DNA of 5,318 nucleotides from positions 1-5,318 of the forward strand of contig JANTHQ010000171.1 in assembly GCA_024762375.1 (NCBI GenBank), in the 5' to 3' direction. Origin of the DNA: Anaerolineaceae bacterium (lineage in GTDB: Bacteria; Chloroflexota; Anaerolineae; 4572-78). The notes under the pieces were generated by a model that ran no database searches, was not told the origin of the DNA, and worked only from the letters and a program-made list of their open reading frames with translations. The position numbers were made by a program, and so were the translations under genes. Shown here piece after piece: positions 1 to 5,055 of this stretch. Every line of letters starts with the position of its first letter. Position 1 is the stretch's first letter.

Positions 1-1
1 T

Positions 2-1039
2 GCCGCCGACCTGTTTCTGCCCACCGAAATTGCTGCCGCAGCGACCGCTTTCGCCGCGTTTGTGCCGATGCACCTGACCATGCTCGCCTCGGTCAACAAC
101 GACAGTCTGGCGGAATTGCTGCTGGCGACATTCGTTTTTCTGCTGTTGCGATGGGTTTTTCGGGATGACCATTCACCCATCCCATGGACGCTCGGTATTA
201 TGCTGGGGCTGATTCTGCTGACAAAAGTGACGGTGTACACCGCGATTGTGCTCGGTGCGGCGGGACTGTGGTTCGCCACACCAAACCACCGGCATTTGCT
301 GGCGAAAAACGCCCTGCGACTCTATCTGCCTGCGCTGGTGCTGGCACTGTCGATGTTCATTCGCAATGTGCTGGTGTATGGCGGGTTGGACGTGCTCGGG
401 CTGCACCGGCACGACTCGGTGGTGGTGGGGCAACTCCGCACCGCCGAACGGTTGGCGCAGACGGGTTGGGCGCGCTATCTTTCAGATTTGGCGCAAACCA
501 CATTTCACAGTTTTTGGGGGCAATTCGGTTGGATGGCGGTGCCGATGGATGCGCGGGTGTATGCCGCGCTGACGGTTGTTTCGCTGCTGACCGCGGCGGG
601 GTTCGGGCTGTGGCTGTGGCGCCATCGTCCATTGCCGGTGCGATTGCGCATCGGGCTGTGGCTGATGACGCTGCAACTGGCGCTGGTCACGGCGGTATTC
701 ATCGGGCTGAACCTGTCATTCGTGCAATTTCAGGGGCGATATTTTTTCAGCGCGCTGCTGCCACTGGGCGTGATTTTCGGGCTGGGGATGCGCGAAATGC
801 TGCGCCGCGAACACGCGTTTTTCGGCGCGGCGATGGCATCTGTGGCGTTGGTGGGCGCGGTGGTATTCGGCGGGGCGGGCAAATGGGCGATGGCGATTGA
901 TGGCGGCGCGGCAGCGATTTTCGCCGTGCGGCACTGGCTGCCCGGCCGACTCACCGGCTGGCTGCTGGCGGCGGTCTGCGCCGGGTTGGCCGGGCTGGCG
1001 GGTATCAGCGTGTTTTGGTTCATTGTACCGAATTTGTAA
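2..1039 (+). CDS. Polytopic membrane protein, GT-C glycosyltransferase / DUF2142-like, 5'-partial
   Basis: The reading frame is open from the left edge, so the true N-terminus lies outside the window; 345 residues are visible before the TAA stop. A GTG at 62 falls inside the conserved segment FVPMHLTMLASVNND and is unlikely to be the start. About eight hydrophobic segments can be counted, separated by short basic loops (for example RHRPLPVRLR), as in an inner-membrane protein with many helices. Two motifs suggest a family: ASVNND near visible residue 30, and FVQFQGRYFFSALLPLG near residue 240. SVNND followed by helices and a late QGRY..P motif are typical of GT39/PMT_2-like and DUF2142 proteins, GT-C-fold enzymes thought to transfer sugars from polyprenyl-phosphate donors on the outer face of the membrane. 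The segment FWGQFGWMAVP (about 171-181) also recurs in Chloroflexota relatives. The catalytic first loop, normally with an acidic pair, would be in the missing part, so activity cannot be judged. The downstream gene converges on it. Confidence 0.72.
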   Translation, partial: AADLFLPTEIAAAATAFAAFVPMHLTMLASVNNDSLAELLLATFVFLLLRWVFRDDHSPIPWTLGIMLGLILLTKVTVYTAIVLGAAGLWFATPNHRHLLAKNALRLYLPALVLALSMFIRNVLVYGGLDVLGLHRHDSVVVGQLRTAERLAQTGWARYLSDLAQTTFHSFWGQFGWMAVPMDARVYAALTVVSLLTAAGFGLWLWRHRPLPVRLRIGLWLMTLQLALVTAVFIGLNLSFVQFQGRYFFSALLPLGVIFGLGMREMLRREHAFFGAAMASVALVGAVVFGGAGKWAMAIDGGAAAIFAVRHWLPGRLTGWLLAAVCAGLAGLAGISVFWFIVPNL

Positions 1040-1081
1040 ATAGAAATCTAGTCACCGGACACTTTTGAAAAGTTAAAAAAT

Positions 1082-1121
1082 AGAACACGGATTGTACGGA
1101 TTACGAGGATTTTCACTGATT
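1082..1121. repeat. Degenerate CGGATT-type short tandem repeat
   Basis: Four imperfect copies of a CACGGATT-like word follow each other every 9-10 bases: CGGATT at 1088-1093 and 1097-1102, AGGATT at 1106-1111 and CTGATT at 1116-1121. It lies in the gap after the membrane-protein gene and directly abuts the MITE-like element. Related ACACGGATTACACGGATT stretches occur between genes in many bacteria and have no agreed function. No coding frame or hairpin is associated with it. Confidence 0.5.
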
Positions 1122-1128
1122 TTTTAAA

Positions 1129-1310
1129 TAACCTCAGTTCGGAGTTTTTGTCATTCCGGAAATTCGCGCAGCGAATTGTCCGGAATCCACAACAGAAACC
1201 TATGGATTCCCGCCTTCGCACCCGCAGGGCACAGGCGGGAATGACATTCCAAAAATTCCCGGAAAATAACCGCCATTTCTAATTTTGAGAAAAACTCCGA
1301 ATTCAGGTTA
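1129..1310. mobile_element. MITE-like non-coding element with terminal inverted repeats
   Basis: The ends 1129-1149 and 1290-1310 are inverted repeats of each other, matching at 19 of 21 positions; both begin TAACCT and contain TTCGGAGTTTTT. The interior holds no gene but has two further hairpins. The first pairs 1153-1167 with 1171-1186 (15 bp, one bulged G at 1178, loop GCA). The second pairs ATTCCCGCCT (1206-1215) with AGGCGGGAAT (1233-1242). The outer words GTCATTCC (1150-1157) and GGAATGAC (1238-1245), and the inner GGAATCCA (1182-1189) and TGGATTCC (1203-1210), are also complementary, so the interior is a nested palindrome. A TA dinucleotide at each outer end would fit a TA target duplication, as used by IS630/Tc1-type elements. 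No transposase is present, so any movement would need one supplied from elsewhere. It fills most of the gap between two convergent genes and could also act as a transcription barrier, though no hairpin has a strong T-run behind it. Confidence 0.6.
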
Positions 1311-1895
1311 CTGGCCTTCCCCGGGGGGAATGCCGCTATCCGGCAGCGGCGGTGTGGGGTTTTTACCGGTGGAACTCTGCGGTGTCAATTTGGTAATGTC
1401 GATTTGGGGCGGCTTTTCAGTTTTGACGGTGGGTGTTTCGCACAAAAACAACCCGCGCGTCCCACCGGTGTGATATTCATAAGTCACCCCGTCAACATCC
1501 AAAACGATTTTCGCACCATCTTCCGGCACTTGTTTGTACAGCATGCCCGGTTGCGGACACCCTAAGCTGGCATCGGGCCACACCACCTCACGCGCTTCGA
1601 CGAGGGTAATTTGCGATTCTGAAACTGACAATCGTTCGGCCAAATCTTGCATTGCCTGCTCGATGAGACTTTGCATACCACTTTCAGGTTGCGTCATCTG
1701 TACATCCTCTCTTTTACTTTCATCCGGCGGCAGTGTCGGCGACTTTACCGGCACCGGCGACGGCGTCGCTGTTTTTGCTGGCTCCATCGTTGCCGTTGGT
1801 TCCGGTTGGGTTGCGCCCTGTGTCGTTGGCTGAATGGAGCCACAGCCAACCAGTATCACGGTTAAAATTACAATCAATATCCATTGGATTTTCAT
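1308..1895 (-). CDS. Secreted lipoprotein with Thr/Pro-rich linker and a two-cysteine domain
   Basis: The 195-residue product starts MKIQWILIVILTVILVGC: a short basic start, a hydrophobic stretch and a lipobox LVGC with the lipidated cysteine at residue 18. It should therefore be exported, cut by signal peptidase II and anchored to the outer face of the membrane. Residues 21-75 are rich in Thr, Pro and Ser, typical of a flexible linker. A compact domain follows at about 77-153. It opens with a helix (LIEQAMQDLAERLSVSESQITL), then VVWPDASLGCPQPGMLY, GAKIVLDVDGVTYEYH and ends GLFLCE. Cys113 and Cys152 are its only cysteines and probably form a disulfide. I recognise this domain style from Anaerolineae secreted proteins, but its function is not known to me. 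The tail (154-195) is again Pro-rich. The start is supported by a strong ribosome binding site. The stop codon lies in the end of the neighbouring MITE-like element, so the last residues may have been altered by an insertion. It could be a surface or binding lipoprotein; enzymatic activity is not indicated. Confidence 0.85.
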   Translation of the reverse strand: MKIQWILIVILTVILVGCGSIQPTTQGATQPEPTATMEPAKTATPSPVPVKSPTLPPDESKREDVQMTQPESGMQSLIEQAMQDLAERLSVSESQITLVEAREVVWPDASLGCPQPGMLYKQVPEDGAKIVLDVDGVTYEYHTGGTRGLFLCETPTVKTEKPPQIDITKLTPQSSTGKNPTPPLPDSGIPPGEGQ

Positions 1896-1900
1896 ACGCG

Positions 1901-1908
1901 CCTCCTTA
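1901..1908 (-). promoter_or_regulatory. Ribosome binding site of the lipoprotein gene
   Basis: On the - strand the sequence reads TAAGGAGG, followed by five bases and then ATG. This is a near-perfect Shine-Dalgarno and fixes the start of the lipoprotein at 1895. Confidence 0.85.
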
Positions 1909-2061
1909 CGGCGGGTGCATCATTCGCATTCTATCGGATTACGTTCTTTTTTATAGACGGTATTCACACTCAAAAAGTTCCGAATCCCGAAAATCGGGCG
2001 GCGAGCAATTTCTCCGCCTTCATCACAAAACAGCAGTAATCAAAAACATCACGATGAATGC
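1909..2061 (-). other. Gap upstream of the lipoprotein gene; weak promoter signal only
   Basis: No gene is visible between the lipoprotein start region and the glmS terminator. A TATAAA word at 1950-1955 (- strand) could be a -10 box, but no good -35 box lies at the usual distance, so I do not call a promoter. A small hairpin CCCGA-AAA-TCGGG at 1986-1998 has no adjacent T-run. Because a terminator closes glmS just upstream, the lipoprotein probably has its own promoter somewhere in this gap. Confidence 0.3.
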
Positions 2062-2093
2062 AAAAACTCCCGCCGCGAAAACACCGGGAGTTT
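2062..2093 (-). terminator. Intrinsic terminator downstream of glmS
   Basis: On the - strand a 9-bp perfect stem, AAACTCCCG at 2093-2085 and CGGGAGTTT at 2072-2064, encloses a 12-base loop and runs into TTTTT (2066-2062). It starts about 35 bases after the glmS stop codon and is oriented to end glmS transcription before the lipoprotein gene. Confidence 0.75.
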
Positions 2094-2127
2094 CACTCAA
2101 TCACGCTTTTTCACCGATTTCCATCCC

Positions 2128-3969
2128 TTACTCCACCGTGACCGATTTGGCGAGATTGCGCGGCTGGTCAACATCATTCCCGCGCCGAACCGCCATGTGA
2201 TATGCCAGTTGCTGCAATGGCAACACCGCCAGCACCGGCGACACCAGCGGGTGCGTTTCCGGCACGGTGAGCACGTGGTCTGCCAGCGCCGCCGTGCGCG
2301 TATCGCCTTCGGTTGCCAGCGCGATGACCGTGCCGTTGCGCGCCTTCACCTGCTCAATCTGGCTGACCATCTTTTCATACACCGAGTCGCGCAGTGCAAT
2401 CGCCACCACCGGCATCTGCTCATCAATCAGCGCAATCGGGCCGTGTTTCATCTCTCCGGCGGGATATCCTTCCGCGTGAATGTAACTGATTTCTTTCAGT
2501 TTCAATGCCCCCTCCAGCGCGATGGGGTAATTGATACCCCGCCCCAAATACAGAAAATGTTCGCGCTGGTGATACCGGTTCACAATCGCGTCAAAATCGT
2601 TGCCATCGGCCAGCACATTGCCCGCTTGCGCCGGGAGCGCCAGCAACGCCTGTGCCAGCGATTCGCTTTCCGCCGCGCCGAGCGTGCCGCGCATCTGCCC
2701 CAGCGCCATCGCCAGCAGCAGTTGGTCAACCAGCGACGCGGTGAATGCTTTGGTGCTCGCCACACCGATTTCCGGGCCGGTGTGCATCAAAATCACGCCG
2801 TCGCTGATTCGTTCCGCCATACTGCCCTGCACATTCACAATGCTGATGAGCCGCGCGCCGCGTTTTTTGGCTTCGTCCATCGCCGCCAGCGTGTCTGCCG
2901 TTTCGCCGCTCTGACTGATGGCCAGCAACAGCGTGTGCTCATCAATCACCGGCTCGCGGTAGCGAAATTCGCTGGCATAATCCACTTCGACCGGAATTTT
3001 CGCCAGCGATTCAATCATAAATTTTCCGACCAACGCCGCATACGCGCTCGTGCCGCAGGCGGTGATGACCATTCGCCGGATGTCGCGGGCATCCGCCGCC
3101 GATAGATTCAATTCCGGCAGATGGACTTCCCCCGACGCGAAATCAATCCGCGTGCCGATGGTGTCAGTCAAACTGCGGGCCTGCTCGGCGATTTCTTTCT
3201 GCATAAAGTGGCGAAATTCGCCCTTTTCCGCGCTGACGGGGTCCCACGCCACTTCGGTAATTTTCTTTTGGATGGGCGTGCCATCCAGCCGTGAAAATTC
3301 CACGCCAGCGGCGGTGATGACCGCCATTTCCCCGTCTTCCAGAAAAATCATTTTGCGGGTGTGCTCCAAAATGGCGGGCATATCCGAAGCGAGAAACATT
3401 TCGCCATCCCCCACACCAAGCGTGACGCCACCGGCATTGCCGAGTCGCACCGTCACCATTTTGTCCGGCTCAAGTTTGCTCAACGCCACAATAGCGTGCG
3501 AACCACGAATTTTGCCGAACGCACGGCGGCAGGCGGTCACAAAATCATCGCCGCCGCGCAAATTTTCATCAATCAAATGGACAATCACTTCGGTGTCGGT
3601 GTCCGATTGAAATTGATGGTCGCGGGCTTCCAATTCCTGTTTCAGGGGCAGATAATTTTCGACAATACCATTTTGGATGATAGCGACCGTGCCGCTCTCA
3701 TCGGTGTGGGGATGGGCATTGCGCCGGCTCGGTTCGCCGTGGGTTGCCCAGCGGGTGTGCCCGATAGCAATCTGCCCATTGATGGGCGATTCGGCGAGCA
3801 TCGTCTCCAAATTGCGCAATTTGCCTTCATCGCGGCGCACAGCGATTTCACCGTTTTGAATGGTAGCAATCCCCGCCGAATCATAACCGCGATATTCCAA
3901 TTTTTTCAAACCGTTGAATACCATTTCTGTTGCCGGGCGTGTGCCGACATAACCAACAATACCACACAT
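2128..3969 (-). CDS. glmS: Glutamine--fructose-6-phosphate aminotransferase (isomerizing), GlmS
   Basis: This cytoplasmic enzyme makes glucosamine-6-phosphate and glutamate from fructose-6-phosphate and glutamine, the entry step to UDP-GlcNAc for peptidoglycan and other envelope sugars. The product has 613 residues, close to the usual ~609. The N-terminal class II glutamine amidotransferase domain starts MCGIVGYVG, and Cys2 becomes the N-terminal nucleophile after Met removal. It also shows EYRGYDSAG (25-33), HTRWATHG (71-78), the oxyanion pair in QNGIVEN (99-105) and SDTDTEV (122-128). The isomerase half has two SIS sugar-phosphate domains: ITACGTSAY (302-310), ISQSGETADT (351-360) and STKAFT (405-410) in the first; then LKEISYIHAEGYPAGEMKHGP (491-511) and the C-terminal NLAKSVTVE with the catalytic lysine at 608. 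All key residues are present. The frame is open 95 codons further upstream, but the start at 3969 is required because Cys2 must be exposed, and it has its own ribosome binding site. A terminator follows; the upstream gap is long and structured. Confidence 0.98.
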   Translation of the reverse strand: MCGIVGYVGTRPATEMVFNGLKKLEYRGYDSAGIATIQNGEIAVRRDEGKLRNLETMLAESPINGQIAIGHTRWATHGEPSRRNAHPHTDESGTVAIIQNGIVENYLPLKQELEARDHQFQSDTDTEVIVHLIDENLRGGDDFVTACRRAFGKIRGSHAIVALSKLEPDKMVTVRLGNAGGVTLGVGDGEMFLASDMPAILEHTRKMIFLEDGEMAVITAAGVEFSRLDGTPIQKKITEVAWDPVSAEKGEFRHFMQKEIAEQARSLTDTIGTRIDFASGEVHLPELNLSAADARDIRRMVITACGTSAYAALVGKFMIESLAKIPVEVDYASEFRYREPVIDEHTLLLAISQSGETADTLAAMDEAKKRGARLISIVNVQGSMAERISDGVILMHTGPEIGVASTKAFTASLVDQLLLAMALGQMRGTLGAAESESLAQALLALPAQAGNVLADGNDFDAIVNRYHQREHFLYLGRGINYPIALEGALKLKEISYIHAEGYPAGEMKHGPIALIDEQMPVVAIALRDSVYEKMVSQIEQVKARNGTVIALATEGDTRTAALADHVLTVPETHPLVSPVLAVLPLQQLAYHMAVRRGNDVDQPRNLAKSVTVE

Positions 3970-3975
3970 AATTTT

Positions 3976-3980
3976 CCTCC
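3976..3980 (-). promoter_or_regulatory. Ribosome binding site of glmS
   Basis: The - strand reads TTGGAGG followed by AAAATT and ATG, a six-base spacing from the GGAGG core. It confirms the glmS start at 3969 over the longer open frame reaching 4254. Confidence 0.85.
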
Positions 3981-4005
3981 AAGGGTTTTTGGGATGTGCA
4001 GCTTC

Positions 4006-4067
4006 ACCCTCTCCCGCCGCCTGCGGCGACTCCCTCCCCCTTTGAGGGGGAGGGTTGGGGAGGGGGT
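4006..4067. repeat. GC-rich palindromic repeat, three-way-junction fold
   Basis: The segment carries three nested pairings. An outer stem joins ACCCTCTCCC (4006-4015) to 4058-4067, with nine of ten pairs. A first inner hairpin is GCCGC-CT-GCGGC (4016-4027). A second is CCCTCCCCCT-TTG-AGGGGGAGGG (4032-4054, 10 perfect pairs, three-base loop). CCCTCACCC/CTCCCTCCCCCTTTGAGGGGGAGGG-type repeats are scattered between genes in many bacterial genomes, and spurious proteins reading PLPNPPPQRGRE or PSPTLPLKGGG come from translating them. Here it sits about 25 bases upstream of the glmS ribosome binding site. Confidence 0.65.
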
Positions 4068-4218
4068 AATCCGCACGTTCATTTTCATCTGAAATTTTCC
4101 CCGCGCCCGCGTTTGTCCCGCCGGTTGCCCGGTGGTTTTGTGCGGTCGCTTTTAATGGAGGAAAAAGGGTTCGGGTGGGGTAACACCCGGCAGGCATCCG
4201 CCGATCTGTCCGATTTTC

Positions 4219-4261
4219 CCGCGATGGGTCGCGGTTAGGTTTGCCTCGCGGCAAACAACCT
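4219..4261 (-). other. Pair of adjacent hairpins in the glmS leader
   Basis: Two stems lie only two bases apart. CCGCGA (4219-4224) pairs with TCGCGG (4229-4234) over a TGGG loop. GTTTGCC (4239-4245) pairs with GGCAAAC (4250-4256) over a TCGC tetraloop, and the second stem extends by AGG/CCT across a two-base bulge. Neither has a T-run on either strand, so they are not simple terminators. They may be part of a structured RNA leader or just palindromic spacer DNA. Confidence 0.35.
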
Positions 4262-4277
4262 GCTCCTCGTCAAGCGA

Positions 4278-4363
4278 AACAATTATCAATTACCAATGAG
4301 TAATTAACAATGAACAATGTTGCGAATCATTTGCTCATTGCTCATTGTTCATTGATAATTGTT
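4278..4363. repeat. AT-rich imperfect palindrome of CAATTATCAATGA-type words
   Basis: AACAATTATCAAT (4278-4290) is perfectly complementary to ATTGATAATTGTT (4351-4363). The inside is made of variants of the words CAATGAG, CAATGAA and TAATTAACAATG on one side and CATTGCTCATTGTTC on the other. Such words recur between genes in several bacterial phyla. It starts 35 bases after the CPCC gene stop and could separate that gene from glmS, but it lacks the GC-rich stem of an intrinsic terminator. Confidence 0.55.
4282..4310 (-). promoter_or_regulatory. Possible sigma-70-type promoter for glmS
   Basis: On the - strand TTGTTA (4310-4305) and GATAAT (4287-4282) are separated by 17 bases, matching the consensus boxes at four and five of six positions. 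Transcription would begin near 4275 and give a leader of about 300 bases before glmS. The match lies inside an AT-rich repeat, where such words arise easily by chance. Confidence 0.35.
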
Positions 4364-4398
4364 CATTGCTTCGCCCCTGGCGCTGACCTTTCCTCGAT

Positions 4399-4983
4399 TT
4401 AATTTTCGCCGGCATCACCCCCTTCGCGGAGATATTTTTGCGTGCCGTCCGCCTCAACCTGCGATAGTTTCTCGCGGGAAATTGCCCCAAACGCGGCGAA
4501 ATTTTCCCGCGCTTGCCGCAAACTGACGCCATTCGCGCCGACCGGCTCATCGGGGCGGGCTTCCTGCACCGGGTCGCTGTTCCAGCCACACACCGGGCAG
4601 ATGTGCCACGTGCCGCGCTCGGTGAACGTTTTGTAGCCGCACACGGGACACGCCAGCAAATCCGGCTCATCGCCGGTCACCGATTCCACCGGCACGCCCA
4701 TTTTTTCGCGCAGGTATTGCGCCAGATAATCGTTTTTCGCACCGATGAATTTTTCGCGCATACGGTCAATCAGCACCGGGCGGTAAATCGGATTGCCGGG
4801 GCGCAAATCTTCGGGCGGGGTGTGGGTTTCCCACTGAATGATGGCGGTGATGTTCAACCGGGCACGCAAACTCGGTTTCAATGGCTCTTTGAAAAAAGCA
4901 TAAACGATAGCCGTCGCTTCCGCGCGGGAAAGTTGTTTAACGGCGTGCCATGCAATTTGGGTTAAGGCTTCTTCTCGATTCAT
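4399..4983 (-). CDS. CPCC family cysteine-rich (zinc-ribbon-like) protein
   Basis: The 194-residue product has two parts. The C-terminal part matches the pattern of the CPCC cysteine-rich family (Pfam Cys_rich_CPCC): ACPVCGYKTF (111-120), WHICPVCGWNSDPVQ (126-140) and GANGVSLRQARENFAAFGA (149-167). Cys112, Cys115, Cys129 and Cys132 form two CxxC knuckles and probably bind one zinc ion. The family's biochemical role is not established. The N-terminal ~105 residues (MNREEALTQIAWHAVKQLSRAEATAIV...) look mostly helical, with no membrane segment or signal peptide, so the protein should be cytoplasmic. The start at 4983 is chosen because the MNREEAL segment looks like genuine coding sequence, while the 22 codons further upstream run through short repeats. 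However, no clear Shine-Dalgarno precedes this ATG. The gene lies on the same strand as glmS but 429 bases away, so a shared transcript is not assured. The final residues after about 180 are Gly/Glu-rich and unremarkable. Confidence 0.85.
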   Translation of the reverse strand: MNREEALTQIAWHAVKQLSRAEATAIVYAFFKEPLKPSLRARLNITAIIQWETHTPPEDLRPGNPIYRPVLIDRMREKFIGAKNDYLAQYLREKMGVPVESVTGDEPDLLACPVCGYKTFTERGTWHICPVCGWNSDPVQEARPDEPVGANGVSLRQARENFAAFGAISREKLSQVEADGTQKYLREGGDAGEN

Positions 4984-4989
4984 AGGAAC

Positions 4990-5019
4990 GATTCGTGATT
5001 TGTGATTCGTAGTTCGTAG
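4990..5019. repeat. GATTCGT-type short direct repeat
   Basis: Four tandem variants of GATTCGT follow each other every 7-8 bases: GATTCGT, GATTTGT, GATTCGT and AGTTCGT. Strings of this type are common intergenic filler in some bacteria. It falls in the leader between the possible promoter and the ATG of the CPCC gene and replaces the usual purine-rich ribosome binding region. Confidence 0.5.
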
Positions 5020-5021
5020 AA

Positions 5022-5049
5022 ATGATAGCACGCAATCTAAATTACGCAA
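5022..5049 (-). promoter_or_regulatory. Possible promoter of the CPCC gene
   Basis: On the - strand TTGCGT (5049-5044) and TATCAT (5027-5022) are 16 bases apart. The -10 match is five of six, the -35 match only three of six. Transcription would start about 30 bases before the CPCC start codon, which also argues against the upstream in-frame ATG at 5049. Confidence 0.3.
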
Positions 5050-5055
5050 TCTATT

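Larger units (their letters stand above)
3981..4398 (-). other. Structured non-coding gap and probable 5' leader of glmS
   Basis: This 418-base stretch between the CPCC gene and the glmS ribosome binding site holds no convincing gene. Open frames across it encode low-complexity strings derived from the repeats. On the - strand, in transcription order, it contains an AT-rich palindrome (4278-4363), a hairpin at 4237-4261, a hairpin CCGCGA-TGGG-TCGCGG at 4219-4234, a hairpin CGGGTG/CACCCG at 4172-4189, and a GC-rich branched repeat at 4006-4067. I looked for the conserved core of the glmS ribozyme and did not recognise it; any sugar-sensing role is unproven. Confidence 0.45.

Noticed and set aside
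184..900. A 238-codon + strand open frame overlapping the membrane protein
   Set aside because: It is a frame-shifted shadow with Gly/Ala/Arg-rich composition; the other frame has clear membrane helices and conserved motifs.
1062..1074. Small palindrome CTTTTGAAAAG after the membrane-protein stop as a terminator
   Set aside because: It is short, has almost no loop and is followed by A-rich rather than T-rich sequence on the + strand.
1153..1186. Intrinsic terminator for the membrane-protein gene
   Set aside because: The hairpin is strong but no T-run follows it on either strand; it is better explained as part of the repeat element.
2197..3105. A 302-codon open frame on the + strand opposite glmS
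   Set aside because: It is rich in Arg, His and Gln, as expected for the antisense of a GC-rich coding sequence, has no domain I recognise, and lies entirely within glmS.
3361..4092. A 243-codon + strand open frame over the glmS start and leader
   Set aside because: It is antisense to well-supported glmS codons and ends in a string produced by the GC-rich repeat.
3970..4254. A 95-codon in-frame N-terminal extension of glmS
   Set aside because: GlmS needs Cys2 at the N-terminus for glutamine hydrolysis; the ATG at 3969 has a good ribosome binding site, and the extension is translated repeat DNA.
3981..4398. glmS ribozyme upstream of glmS
   Set aside because: The position is right, but I could not find the conserved core sequence close to the start codon; only generic hairpins are visible.
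4984..5049. Upstream start (ATG at 5049) for the CPCC gene
   Set aside because: The added 22 codons run through short repeats and the candidate promoter, and no ribosome binding site supports them.
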